From contig JAULYI010000259.1 in NCBI GenBank assembly GCA_032117915.1, positions 1 to 54,098 on the forward strand: 54,098 bases of DNA, given 5' to 3'. How positions within the stretch are numbered: position 1 is the stretch's first letter; each line of letters starts with the position of its first letter. Below, in pieces: positions 42,908-51,720 of this stretch. The notes beneath the pieces were generated by a model. That model was not told the DNA's origin. It worked only from the letters and a program-made list of their open reading frames with translations, and made no database searches. Source of the stretch: ZLKRG46 sp032117915 (GTDB taxonomy: Bacteria > Bacteroidota > Ignavibacteria > Kapaibacteriales > Kapaibacteriaceae). The translations under genes were made by a program, and so were the position numbers.

Positions 42908-43696
42908 ATGAACTTCGAAACGATCCTGTACACGATCGATCAAGGCGTAGGAACGATCATGCTGAACCGCCCCGATTCGTTTAACGCCGCGAACGAGCAA
43001 CTGACGACGGACCTGCAGGCTGCACTGGCCGACGCTACCACGAATGAGGCGGTACGCTGCGTGGTCCTTACCGGGGCCGGCAAGGCCTTCTGCTCCGGAC
43101 AGGACCTGAAGGATGCACCCAAGCCAGGCGATACGAAGCGCGACCTGCGCGACTCGTTGAACCGTCGCTATAATCCCATCATTCGCGCGATGCGCGCCAT
43201 GCCGAAGCCCATTATCGCCGGCATCAACGGCGTAGCTGCCGGCGCAGGACTGTCGTTGGCCCTTGCTGCCGATATGCGCATCATGAGCGCTAGCGCACGC
43301 CTTGTCGAAGCGTTTGTTGGTATCGCCCTGATCCCGGACAGTGGTGCTACGTACTTCTATCCGCGTATGCTTGGATATGCCAAGGCATTCGAGTTTGCAA
43401 CGCTGAACAAGCCGATCCCCGCCGACGAAGCACTGCGACTTGGACTGGTCAACATGGTGGTTGCACCGGCTGCCTTTAACGCAGCTCTGCAGAAAATGGC
43501 TACACAGTACGCTCAGGGACCAACGCAGACATACGGCTTCGTCAAGCATTTGCTGCAACAAGGAATGACGGCAACGCTCGACGAGATGCTCGAGGCCGAA
43601 GCAGACTATCAGCAGCGGGCCGGCACGTCGTACGACTACTCCGAAGGAGTCTCTGCCTTCATTGAAAAGCGGAAGCCTGTCTTCCGCGGACAGTAA
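42908..43696 (+). CDS. Crotonase of the PaaG isomerase type
   Basis: A 262-residue crotonase closest to PaaG, the 2-(1,2-epoxy-1,2-dihydrophenyl)acetyl-CoA isomerase and related enoyl-CoA isomerases. Unlike its neighbour it lacks the hydratase glutamate pair and instead has IALIPDSGATYFYPRMLG, where the Asp matches the PaaG catalytic residue; AFCSGQDLKDA and GVAAGAGLSLALAADMRI form the oxyanion hole. The ATG at 42908 is four bases after the previous stop. No PaaABCE oxygenase or thiolase is in the window, so a phenylacetate pathway cannot be claimed and a double-bond isomerase role in beta-oxidation is equally possible. Confidence 0.88.
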   Translation: MNFETILYTIDQGVGTIMLNRPDSFNAANEQLTTDLQAALADATTNEAVRCVVLTGAGKAFCSGQDLKDAPKPGDTKRDLRDSLNRRYNPIIRAMRAMPKPIIAGINGVAAGAGLSLALAADMRIMSASARLVEAFVGIALIPDSGATYFYPRMLGYAKAFEFATLNKPIPADEALRLGLVNMVVAPAAFNAALQKMATQYAQGPTQTYGFVKHLLQQGMTATLDEMLEAEADYQQRAGTSYDYSEGVSAFIEKRKPVFRGQ

Positions 43697-43707
43697 CAGG
43701 ACACACC

Positions 43708-45912
43708 ATGGCAAGAGCCAGACAAACGCTGTTTGACCAGATTAAGGATGAGCAGCGCCCAACAGCGTCTACGGGCTGGAATCACTCCCCCGTTGTACGT
43801 TGGATCATGATCGCTCTTGCGCTGACGGGTACGGCAGCGTTCTACCCGGGACGCAGCGGCGATACGACCCGGAAGGTAGCCGACGCGACGATGCTGGGGA
43901 CGATCTGGACAGAAGAAACGGTGGTCGCCGAATACGCCTTCCCCGTCCGCAAGGCCGAGCGTCTGCTGACCGCCGAGCGCGACAGCGCTCGCGTTTCCAC
44001 GCCTGACATCCTGCTGCGCCGATCCGATGGCTCGGCACAGCGCGCCAACGAGGACGTCGATCGCATCACTCGGGCCTTGGATCGCAACACGGAGATCCCC
44101 GGTGTGAGCGCAGCACTCAGCGCAAAACTCAAAGGACTTGACGCAGCCTCGGTACGAGCCTTACAGCAGTCTCTGCTCAGTGATGGCCGCCGTATCATCG
44201 AGCAGGCCTACCGCCATGGCGTAGTGAACAATCTGAGCGCTGCTCCTAGGTCTGCCATCGTCAGCCTTCGCGATGGCGGTCGCGAACAGCTACTACCTCG
44301 CGCAGAGGTCACCGATGCCACGCGTCTGCAGGATCTTGGGAAGAGTGGCCTGCAGCTTCCTGCTCCTTTGCAGGCTATCGGCATCGAGATCATTCGTGTC
44401 GTCTGCAGACCCAACCTGGTGTATGACGAGCAACTGACAGCACGAACGCGCGAAGACGCTGCTGTCTCGGTACCGAGAACCCTAGAATTCGTGCGTCAGG
44501 GTGACGTGATCGTTAGAAAAACACAGAGAATCGACCAGCGCATCCTTGAGCGCCTTAGTGCCTACCGAGAAGCAATGTATGCTCGAAGCGACCTGTCGCT
44601 TTCATGGATGGTCATTCTCGGATCCATTCTTCATGCAGCATCAGTCCTAGCTATCCTGATCATCTACCTGCTCTATCTGCGACGTCGATCGTGGGAACGA
44701 AATGGTCAGCTGGCCAGCTTGCTGTCGCTGCCTGTGATAACGGCTGCTATGTCATGGGCCACCGTTCAGGCTCCCGGTACGCTGCCGCTGGAATACGTGA
44801 TCGTGATCCCTGCCCTGTCGATGCTCGTAAGCGTGCTGTACGAGGCTCGCACGGCCTTCATCCTGACGCTTGTGATGTCCCTGACGCTTGCCGGTGTGCG
44901 CGGCCACGACCATGCGGCGGGCCTCGTGATGCTGATCGCCGGCATGCTTGCTGCCTATTCGACAACGAACATTCAGAGTCGTACACAGATCTTTCGATCG
45001 CTGCTCTTTGTCTTCATCGGCATGACGGTGTCGATCCTTGGCGTTGACCTTGAGCGTGCAACCCCGTTCGACACGACGCTACTCAAGTTGATGTTCGGCA
45101 CTGCCAACGCCATCGTTTCGCCTCTGATCACCTTCGGTGTGATCATTGCCATGGAACGCTTTTTTAAGCTGGCTACGGACCTGCGTGTCGATGAGTTCGA
45201 CACCTCGACGCATCCGTTACTCAAGCAGCTGAACGAACGGGCACCGGGAACGTATCAGCATACGATGTCGGTGGCTCGGCTTGCAGAAGCTGCGGCACGT
45301 GATATTGGCGCAAATGCATTATTGACAAAGGTTGGTGCACTGTATCACGATATCGGCAAACTCGAGAAGTCAGAGTACTTCGTCGAGAATCAGATGGATA
45401 TCGGGAACAAACACGATAAGCTTCCGCCAAAGCGCAGCGCAGCCATTATCCGACAGCATGTACAGGACGGTATAGAGCTAGCCAAGGAGTACGGCCTGCC
45501 GGAGCGCATCTGGAAGTTCATCCCCATGCATCACGGCACGGTACTTATTAAACACTTTTACAACAGCGCCCTCGACGAGTCGCTGTTGAAGGATGCCGTG
45601 GTAGACGAGGCAGACTATCGGTATCCGGGACCGATCCCGGATTCCCGTGAGACGGCCATCGTGATGCTTGCCGATGCCGCTGAGGCCCTGTCACGCCTTG
45701 TTGACACCAGTCAGCGCGATGAGATCGACGCAGCCGTCGAACAGATCATCATCGATCGCTTCGTCGATGGTCAGCTCGACAATTCGGAATTGACGATCAC
45801 CGAATTGTCCGTCATCCGCGAGTCATTTGTTCGGAATCTGCTTGGCACAACGCATCAGCGCGTACGCTATAAAGAACAGCCCGGCTCTCCAGCTCAGCCA
45901 CGTCCGGCATGA
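43708..45912 (+). CDS. pgpH: Cyclic di-AMP phosphodiesterase, 7TM-HD family
   Basis: A 734-residue membrane protein of the PgpH family, which degrades c-di-AMP to pApA. One N-terminal helix (residues 31-47) precedes a large extracytoplasmic 7TMR-HDED domain (about 50-295), then roughly seven helices (300-480), then a cytoplasmic HD domain with YQHTMSVARLAEAAA, the metal site LYHDIGKLEK, YFVENQ, RSAAIIRQHVQDG and FIPMHHGT. The metal ligands look intact. AGGA stands before the ATG. It follows the crotonases by 11 bases and overlaps xerC/D by four (ATGA). Its presence implies c-di-AMP signalling, often linked to wall and osmotic homeostasis; the cyclase is not in the window. Confidence 0.94.
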   Translation: MARARQTLFDQIKDEQRPTASTGWNHSPVVRWIMIALALTGTAAFYPGRSGDTTRKVADATMLGTIWTEETVVAEYAFPVRKAERLLTAERDSARVSTPDILLRRSDGSAQRANEDVDRITRALDRNTEIPGVSAALSAKLKGLDAASVRALQQSLLSDGRRIIEQAYRHGVVNNLSAAPRSAIVSLRDGGREQLLPRAEVTDATRLQDLGKSGLQLPAPLQAIGIEIIRVVCRPNLVYDEQLTARTREDAAVSVPRTLEFVRQGDVIVRKTQRIDQRILERLSAYREAMYARSDLSLSWMVILGSILHAASVLAILIIYLLYLRRRSWERNGQLASLLSLPVITAAMSWATVQAPGTLPLEYVIVIPALSMLVSVLYEARTAFILTLVMSLTLAGVRGHDHAAGLVMLIAGMLAAYSTTNIQSRTQIFRSLLFVFIGMTVSILGVDLERATPFDTTLLKLMFGTANAIVSPLITFGVIIAMERFFKLATDLRVDEFDTSTHPLLKQLNERAPGTYQHTMSVARLAEAAARDIGANALLTKVGALYHDIGKLEKSEYFVENQMDIGNKHDKLPPKRSAAIIRQHVQDGIELAKEYGLPERIWKFIPMHHGTVLIKHFYNSALDESLLKDAVVDEADYRYPGPIPDSRETAIVMLADAAEALSRLVDTSQRDEIDAAVEQIIIDRFVDGQLDNSELTITELSVIRESFVRNLLGTTHQRVRYKEQPGSPAQPRPA

Positions 45913-46832
45913 CATCGGCCTCATCACTGCCCCCTTCCCTGCACCGTGATGTGCACCACTTCATCCAGTACCTGCGCCTAGAGCGCGGTCTGGCCGAGAC
46001 GTCGATCGCTGCCTATGCACACGATGTGAGGACGTTCGCGGAGTTCCTTGCGTCAAAGGATATGACGACGTTTGCAGCCGTGTCTCTTGCCGATGCACGT
46101 CAATTCTTTGTGGTTCTCGCCGATGCCGGTATCGCACCCTCTAGTCGAGCACGCTACCTGAGCTCGATCAAGCACCTGTATCGCTACCTGGTTGGCATCG
46201 GACGCAGCACGATCGATATCACGGAGGCCATCGATCAGCCGCGTGGTGGACGTCGTTTGCCGGACGCATTGTCGGTGGAGGATATGACGACCCTGCTGAC
46301 ATCGATCGATACATCAACAGCATACGGTATGCGTGACCGCGCCATGCTGGAAACGATGTATGCATGTGGACTGCGTGTAAGCGAGACCATAGGTCTTCGG
46401 CAGCGAGACGTTCTGGCCGACGTCGAGCTCGTCCGCGTCTACGGAAAGGGATCAAAAGAACGCCTGGTTCCGATCGGCCAGTCGGCACTTGACTGGATCC
46501 ATCGCTATCGCATGGAAGCTCGCGGCAGACTCATTCGCACTGCGGACACGGACGACATGCTGTTCCTGAACCATCGCGGGAAAGGACTCTCGCGCATGGG
46601 CCTATGGAAGATCATCACGACCGCCGCCGGAACCGCCGGCCTAAGCCAGCACGTACATCCACACATGTTCCGTCACTCATTTGCCACGCACTTGCTGGAG
46701 GGCGGTGCAGACCTGCGTGCCGTCCAGGAGATGCTCGGACATTCGGACATCGCTACCACGCAGATCTATACGCACGTTGACCGTGCCTACATCAAAGAAG
46801 TCCACACCCTATTCCATCCCCGGTCACGCTGA
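45909..46832 (+). CDS. Site-specific tyrosine recombinase XerC/XerD
   Basis: A 307-residue tyrosine recombinase of the chromosome-dimer-resolution type. The N-terminal SAM-like core-binding domain (residues 10-95, RGLAETSIAAYAHDVRTFAE) is followed by a catalytic domain with the Arg in MYACGLRVSE, Lys in YGKGSKERLVP, HxxR in HPHMFRHSFAT, His in MLGHSDI and the nucleophilic Tyr in TTQIYTHV. It overlaps pgpH (ATGA) and touches namZ (TGATG). There are no attachment sites or phage genes around, so this is the housekeeping enzyme rather than an integrase. XerC versus XerD cannot be settled by eye; it looks slightly more like XerD. Confidence 0.92.
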   Translation: MTSASSLPPSLHRDVHHFIQYLRLERGLAETSIAAYAHDVRTFAEFLASKDMTTFAAVSLADARQFFVVLADAGIAPSSRARYLSSIKHLYRYLVGIGRSTIDITEAIDQPRGGRRLPDALSVEDMTTLLTSIDTSTAYGMRDRAMLETMYACGLRVSETIGLRQRDVLADVELVRVYGKGSKERLVPIGQSALDWIHRYRMEARGRLIRTADTDDMLFLNHRGKGLSRMGLWKIITTAAGTAGLSQHVHPHMFRHSFATHLLEGGADLRAVQEMLGHSDIATTQIYTHVDRAYIKEVHTLFHPRSR

Positions 46833-48061
46833 TGCTGCGTCTACTATTCATCACATTGCTTTGGCTTGCGACGCTCAGTGCGAGAGCACAGGTCAAGTGC
46901 GGCATCGACAACATCATCGATACGCAGTTTGGCATGTTCAAGGGGCAGCGTATTGCTCTGGTGACACACGCTGCTGCGCGCACGCTCGGCGGTCGATCAA
47001 CGGCCGAGGCATTCCTTGGACGCACCGATGTGACGGTGGTGCGCATCATGGCGCCGGAGCACGGGTTCTATGGCGTGATCACGGCCGGCGAGTCTGTGCC
47101 GACCGACACGATCTACGACGGCGTAGAGGTGCTCTCGCTTTATGGCGAGCGCCGACGTCCGTCGGTATCGATGATCAGCGACATCGACAGAGTGGTCATC
47201 GATATGCAGGACATCGGCGTGCGATCATATACCTACATCTCGACGATGGTCGAGGTGATGGAGGCCTGCGCCGCGGCGAACGTTCCGTTGACGATCCTGG
47301 ACCGTCCGAACCCGTTGGGCGGCACCCTCGTTGATGGTAGCATTGTTGATGATTCGCTCACGTCTTTCGTCGGACGCCTTCCCATTCCGTACATCCACGG
47401 CTGTACCATGGGTGAACTCGCCACCATGGCAAACGATGCCGGCTGGCTATCGAAGGATTCCCTTGGACGTGCGCGTCGCTGCTCGCTCACGGTGGTCAAG
47501 TGCAAACGCTGGAAGCGCTCTATGAAGTGGGAGCAGACCGGACGTCTGTGGTATCCCACATCGCCCAACATTCCGACTGTCCACGCCATTCGCGGCTATG
47601 CCGTGACTGGACTCGCCGGTGAGCTAAGTCTGCTGAATATCGGCGTCGGCTCGGCCACGCCCTTCACCGTCATTGGTGCTCCTGCATGGCAACCGGAACC
47701 GTCGCTCATACAGCAGATGTCAGCCTGCGGCGTACGCCTGATGGAGACACGCTATCGTCCCGGCACGGGAAAGCACGCGCGACTCGTTTGCGAAGGATTT
47801 CATCTTGGCTTTGATTCCACCTTCCGGCCATACCGCGCAGCGCTGACCTTCCTGCACCATCTTGCGGAGCAGCACGCAGACTGGTATGTCGACAGTGTGG
47901 TGGCATCGCCCAAGGGCCGCATGTTTGCCAAGACCAGTGGCCGCGGTGCGTTGCTCGACGCACTGCGTGCGGGAAGACCGTGGCGTGAAGTCGAGGTACA
48001 CACGAGTGACGGACTGGTCGACTTCGTTCGACGCCGCCAGGCCTACTTGCTGTACGACTGA
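46832..48061 (+). CDS. namZ: Exo-beta-N-acetylmuramidase NamZ (DUF1343, GH171)
   Basis: A 409-residue secreted protein of the DUF1343 family, whose characterised members remove terminal MurNAc from peptidoglycan fragments. Residues 1-19 form a signal peptide (LLFITLLWLATLSARAQ). Family motifs are CGIDNIID, ALVTHAAARTLGG, MAPEHGFYGV, DMQDIGVRSYTYISTM, ILDRPNPLGG, WYPTSPNIPT and the C-terminal EGFHLGFD. The usual VTN is VTH here and the EHGF is intact. Its start overlaps the recombinase stop as TGATG. It likely acts in the periplasm on wall turnover products, with the GH3 NagZ-like enzyme at 21621 acting later in the cytoplasm. It is convergent with the NAGPA gene. Confidence 0.92.
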   Translation: MLRLLFITLLWLATLSARAQVKCGIDNIIDTQFGMFKGQRIALVTHAAARTLGGRSTAEAFLGRTDVTVVRIMAPEHGFYGVITAGESVPTDTIYDGVEVLSLYGERRRPSVSMISDIDRVVIDMQDIGVRSYTYISTMVEVMEACAAANVPLTILDRPNPLGGTLVDGSIVDDSLTSFVGRLPIPYIHGCTMGELATMANDAGWLSKDSLGRARRCSLTVVKCKRWKRSMKWEQTGRLWYPTSPNIPTVHAIRGYAVTGLAGELSLLNIGVGSATPFTVIGAPAWQPEPSLIQQMSACGVRLMETRYRPGTGKHARLVCEGFHLGFDSTFRPYRAALTFLHHLAEQHADWYVDSVVASPKGRMFAKTSGRGALLDALRAGRPWREVEVHTSDGLVDFVRRRQAYLLYD

Positions 48062-48064
48062 ACG

Positions 48065-49597
48065 TTACTCCGAGCTGCCGGTCACGGGTGTGCGCCGCAG
48101 CACGTGCGAGCGCTTGATCACGCCAAGTCCGACGGCTATGCGACGCGTTAGCGGGTCGACTCCGTCGAAGAAGACATGGTCATCCTGGACAACCATTCCC
48201 GTAGAACCGCCGCCGTCAAGGTTCATCGCCTGATAGGCACCCAGGAGCTTCATGACCTCGGAGGTTTGCTTCAAGGATGCACCCATGATCTGGTTTGACG
48301 ACTCCGTGGGCTCGATGGCAGCGATGATGATCTTGTTGCCGCTGCGATCGGTACCAATGGCCGTCCGCGCCAGGTTGTGCGCAATGAACCGGCGCCCCGT
48401 TGATCCCTCCTGCGTTGCCTCATGGCTGGCCACGCCGTTGCGAACAAGTCGAGGCGTACCGCATACGGCATTCATGAAGCGTCGCTGGGAGTGGACGTTG
48501 GTTTTGAATTGCAGCATCACGGTGTCACCACGTCGGGGCATGCGCGCTAGAACACCTCGCGGGAAGGACACGACACAGCCCCGAAGTGGCACGTTAACCG
48601 TGCCGGTATCCGCATCGATCACCTCACACGGGAAGGGTACGTTCACCGACGGAGCACGCAGGTATCGCAGACGTACCTTCGTGAGGCCGTACTCCTGGCT
48701 GGCCTCGCGCTGCGCGCGAGCGATCTCAAGTCGAAGCTGCTCTTTCGAGAGCGCTTCCTCGGTGGAGTCCGCCGCTACGAAGACCGTGTCCTTGAGTGCC
48801 TCCTGAAAGGCCTTCTCTAGCTCGCGGTCATGCACGTGCGGCACCGTTCCACCAGCGAAGGAGTTATACACGCAGATTCCCGAACTATCGACGCGACGGT
48901 TCACACTTTGGATAGCCAGGATCTCACCGTTGATGCGAAGCGCACCACTCACGCGAAACGTATCGATCACCATGTGCTGGTCGAAGTCGAAGAAGGCACT
49001 GCTCCACTGTTTGTACGGTAGCATCTCGACGATCTCGCCGTCGATCACGCAGGGTCCGATCACCGTGGAGCGATACGCTCGCCAGAAGTTGGCATTCACC
49101 AATGCCAGCACATCGTTTGACGTCTGCTGCTCGTAGCGCTGCACCATATCCTTGATGCGCTCAAGTCCGTCATGCCTGTCCTCACCCTTGATCAGTCGGA
49201 TGGCATTACCGGTGATCGTCCGATCCATGATGACGACGTGCACGTTCACCGAGCTGCTGCCGTTGCTGCGGTACTCTGTGTAGCGGATGCCGGATGATAT
49301 CTCGCGATCGCTGATCACGTTCAGCATCGTCATCGGTGTGGCGCGCACGCGCGTGCGCCGCTTCGGCGTGCGCTTCCGCGACGATGCCTTACCCTTCACC
49401 GCCGACCGTGCCGCGGCTGAACGACGCGGCTGCACGGCCTTTCGCTTCGGGGTCTGCACGGCTTTCGAGGCCACGCGCTTTGATCGGCTTGTCTGACGCT
49501 TGCGTTGTGCCGACGCGTCATCCATGCCCCCTATCATCATCAGCATCGTGATGAAGAAGAGCACAAGGGGGTGATATGGGTGCCATGAGCGCCGCAT
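48065..49597 (-). CDS. Phosphodiester glycosidase (NAGPA) domain protein with basic N-terminal tail
   Basis: A 510-residue secreted protein. A signal peptide (residues 1-30, ending ASAQ) is followed by a striking Lys/Arg-rich stretch, about residues 31-90, with almost no acidic residues. The rest is a NAGPA/phosphodiester glycosidase domain, seen in IMDRTITGNAIRLIKG, LALVNANFWRAYRS, VFSFPRGVLARMPR-like turns and the C-terminal core YQAMNLDGGGSTGMVVQD with RRIAVGLGVI. The family removes sugar phosphodiesters or is linked to exopolysaccharide. The basic tail could bind acidic polymers. The ATG at 49597 gives the signal peptide; TAATTTG lies seven bases upstream. No sorting domain is seen. Confidence 0.87.
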   Translation of the reverse strand: MRRSWHPYHPLVLFFITMLMMIGGMDDASAQRKRQTSRSKRVASKAVQTPKRKAVQPRRSAAARSAVKGKASSRKRTPKRRTRVRATPMTMLNVISDREISSGIRYTEYRSNGSSSVNVHVVIMDRTITGNAIRLIKGEDRHDGLERIKDMVQRYEQQTSNDVLALVNANFWRAYRSTVIGPCVIDGEIVEMLPYKQWSSAFFDFDQHMVIDTFRVSGALRINGEILAIQSVNRRVDSSGICVYNSFAGGTVPHVHDRELEKAFQEALKDTVFVAADSTEEALSKEQLRLEIARAQREASQEYGLTKVRLRYLRAPSVNVPFPCEVIDADTGTVNVPLRGCVVSFPRGVLARMPRRGDTVMLQFKTNVHSQRRFMNAVCGTPRLVRNGVASHEATQEGSTGRRFIAHNLARTAIGTDRSGNKIIIAAIEPTESSNQIMGASLKQTSEVMKLLGAYQAMNLDGGGSTGMVVQDDHVFFDGVDPLTRRIAVGLGVIKRSHVLRRTPVTGSSE

Positions 49598-49674
49598 GAG
49601 CCCGCAAATTAGGCCCTGCCGGACCCATGCCCAACGTGATAGTTTGCACATCAACTGCCGAACCGCATGCTTCG

Positions 49675-49682
49675 TAAGTTTG
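49675..49682 (+). promoter_or_regulatory. TAAGTTTG -7-like box before the crotonase-waaA pair
   Basis: Exact TAnnTTTG match on the plus strand, 31 bases before the crotonase ATG at 49714. No clear -33 element is seen. Confidence 0.35.
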
Positions 49683-49713
49683 TCCGTCGATCTTCCACCA
49701 TTCCATCAAGACC

Positions 49714-50490
49714 ATGAGCACAGTCCTTCTCGAGCGTCGCGGCTCTCACGCCGTGATCACCCTGAATCGTCCCGACAAGTTAAATGCGCTGAATGGCGAG
49801 CTCCTGCAGACCCTGGCCACCGTGCTTGCGGATGTGAAGGCCGACACAGCGATCCATGCCGTGGTTATCACGGGGTCCGGTGATAAGGCCTTTGCGGCCG
49901 GCGCGGATATTCGGGAGCTGCATCAGCAGGACGCCTATGGCGGCAGACTGTTTGCCGAAGGCGGACAGCATGTGTTCACCATGATCGAGCGTCTGGGCAA
50001 GCCCGTTATCGCCGCTGTGAACGGCTTTGCGCTTGGTGGAGGCTGTGAGCTGGCCATGGCCTGCCACATGCGATTCGTAAGCGAGCATGCGCAGTTTGGA
50101 CAGCCCGAGATTAACCTGGGCATCATTCCCGGCTACGGCGGTACGCAGCGTCTGCCGAGACTCGTGGGACAGGCCAAGGCCCTGGAGCTCATCCTTGGCG
50201 GGGACCGCATCAATGCCCAGGAAGCGCTGCGCATTGGCCTTGTGAATCGCGTCTACCCGCATGCTGAGCTGTTCGAGCAGACCGAGACCTTTGCTGCAGC
50301 TCTGGCGGCAAAGGCACCACTTGCCCTGTATGCATGTCTCGAGGCCACGCAAGCTGCTGCTGACACGTCGTTGCTCGAGGGCCAATACGTCGAGGCATCG
50401 ATCTTTGGACGTACCTGTGGTACACAGGACTTCAAGGAAGGCACCCAGGCGTTTCTTGAGAAACGACAGGCATTGTTCAGCGGCCGATGA
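49714..50490 (+). CDS. Enoyl-CoA hydratase (crotonase type)
   Basis: A 258-residue enoyl-CoA hydratase, the third crotonase in the window. Both catalytic glutamates are present, in FGQPEINLG and KALELILGG, with AFAAGADIRELH and GFALGGGCELAMA forming the oxyanion hole and PGYGGTQRLPRLVG between. It resembles short-chain 3-hydroxybutyryl-CoA dehydratases and fatty-acid-oxidation hydratases. The ATG at 49714 gives the canonical length. Its stop overlaps the waaA start as ATGA, an unusual coupling of acyl-CoA metabolism with lipid A core synthesis; I see no functional reason other than shared expression. Confidence 0.94.
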   Translation: MSTVLLERRGSHAVITLNRPDKLNALNGELLQTLATVLADVKADTAIHAVVITGSGDKAFAAGADIRELHQQDAYGGRLFAEGGQHVFTMIERLGKPVIAAVNGFALGGGCELAMACHMRFVSEHAQFGQPEINLGIIPGYGGTQRLPRLVGQAKALELILGGDRINAQEALRIGLVNRVYPHAELFEQTETFAAALAAKAPLALYACLEATQAAADTSLLEGQYVEASIFGRTCGTQDFKEGTQAFLEKRQALFSGR

Positions 50491-51716
50491 GGCTTCCCGT
50501 CCAAGCAGCCGATGTGTTACACACGTTGGGCATGCACGTCCTGCAACGGCTGCTGCCGGTAGCAGGGCTCTTCCATGCCAAGCTCCGTCGTCGAACGGCC
50601 ACGGAACGCGCGCTCCGTGATGCCATAAGCATCCAGACTCGTCCCTGTGTGTGGGCTCATGCAGCATCCATGGGCGAGCTGGAGCAGCTCGTGCCGGTCC
50701 TTGAACGTCTACGGCACACCCGATCTGATGTTCGCATCGTGGTGACGTGTACGTCGCCAAGCGGCATCGACCATGCACAGCGTCTTGATGGTCTGATTGA
50801 TGATGCCGCCTATCTGAGCGTCGACACGCCTTCGAATGCCCGGCGGTGGTTCGATACCATACAGCCCAACGTTGTACTGATTGACCGGTACGACCTGTGG
50901 CGTAACCACATCGTGGAAGCCTCAGGCAGAGGCGTTCCGATCGTGCTGATCAATGCTACTGCTCCGTCCTCTGCCAACGGAGTGCTGCGTGAGTGGACGG
51001 CAGACACGTATCGACGGTGTACGTCCATCACTGCCGTAACGGAAACCGACGCAGCAGCATTAACTGCCCTGACGGGCATGCACATTGAACGGATGTCCGA
51101 CACGCGTAATGACCGCTTGGTCGACCGCATACGCCGACCGGATCCTGCCATCACAGCCTATCGTCGACCGGACAAGGCCACCCTCGTCATCGGCTCATCA
51201 TGGCCCGATGATGAGCGCCTCGTCATCGATGCACTCAACACCACCGGCTTCAAGGGGCGATGCATTGTCGTTCCGCATGAACCTACGGAAGAGGCGCTCC
51301 GCGCCGTGGAAACGAGACTGACCTGCACGCGATGGAGTCTGTCGACGCCGTCGACGGAGGGACACCTCGTGGTTGACAGCGTGGGCCACCTGCTTTCCAT
51401 CTACGCCATTGCCGATGCGGTGTGGGTAGGTGGTGGATTCGGTGCCGGTGTCCACAGTCTTACCGAGCCTGCAGCATACGGCATACCCGTCGCCTGTGGT
51501 CCTAGTGTCGAGCGAGCGAGCGACGCAGCACCTCTAGCAGAGGCCGGCGCGCTGACGGTGTGCAGCGACGTACGTCAAGCTACTACGTGGCTAACCACCG
51601 TCGTGCACGATGCGGAACAGCGCCGCAGGGGCGGCAATGCAGCACGCGACTATGTGCACGCAAGAACCGGCACGTCCGACATCATCGTCCAACGCCTGAT
51701 AGCGCTGTTACGCTGA
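50487..51716 (+). CDS. waaA: 3-deoxy-D-manno-octulosonic acid (Kdo) transferase
   Basis: A 409-residue GT30 enzyme that adds Kdo to the lipid A precursor at the inner face of the cytoplasmic membrane. Recognised by VWAHAASMGELEQLVPVLE, TCTSPSGID, a glycine-rich start of the second domain GSSWPDDERLV, VPHEPTEEAL and VWVGGGFGAGVHSLTEPAAY with PVACGP. The usual ETELWPN is DRYDLWRN here, as divergent Bacteroidota-type versions often are. No clear N-terminal membrane anchor is seen, although the first 30 residues are moderately hydrophobic. The start overlaps the crotonase stop. It confirms a Gram-negative envelope. It is convergent with the T9SS gene. Confidence 0.9.
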   Translation: MRLPVQAADVLHTLGMHVLQRLLPVAGLFHAKLRRRTATERALRDAISIQTRPCVWAHAASMGELEQLVPVLERLRHTRSDVRIVVTCTSPSGIDHAQRLDGLIDDAAYLSVDTPSNARRWFDTIQPNVVLIDRYDLWRNHIVEASGRGVPIVLINATAPSSANGVLREWTADTYRRCTSITAVTETDAAALTALTGMHIERMSDTRNDRLVDRIRRPDPAITAYRRPDKATLVIGSSWPDDERLVIDALNTTGFKGRCIVVPHEPTEEALRAVETRLTCTRWSLSTPSTEGHLVVDSVGHLLSIYAIADAVWVGGGFGAGVHSLTEPAAYGIPVACGPSVERASDAAPLAEAGALTVCSDVRQATTWLTTVVHDAEQRRRGGNAARDYVHARTGTSDIIVQRLIALLR

Positions 51717-51720
51717 AGCC

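Noticed and set aside
42127..43696. Phenylacetate degradation cluster (PaaF-PaaG pair)
   Set aside because: The two crotonases look like this pair, but no ring-oxygenase, thiolase or PaaK gene is present in the window, so a pathway call is not supported.
42773..43714. A 313-codon minus-strand frame opposite the second crotonase
   Set aside because: Antisense shadow of a conserved enzyme gene, with no domain of its own.
45909..46832. Tyrosine recombinase as a sign of a mobile element or phage
   Set aside because: It has the XerC/D layout, lies inside a housekeeping operon, and there are no attachment repeats, phage genes or tRNA nearby.
49780..50778. A 332-codon minus-strand frame opposite the crotonase and start of waaA
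   Set aside because: It crosses the boundary of two solid genes on the opposite strand and its product is not protein-like.
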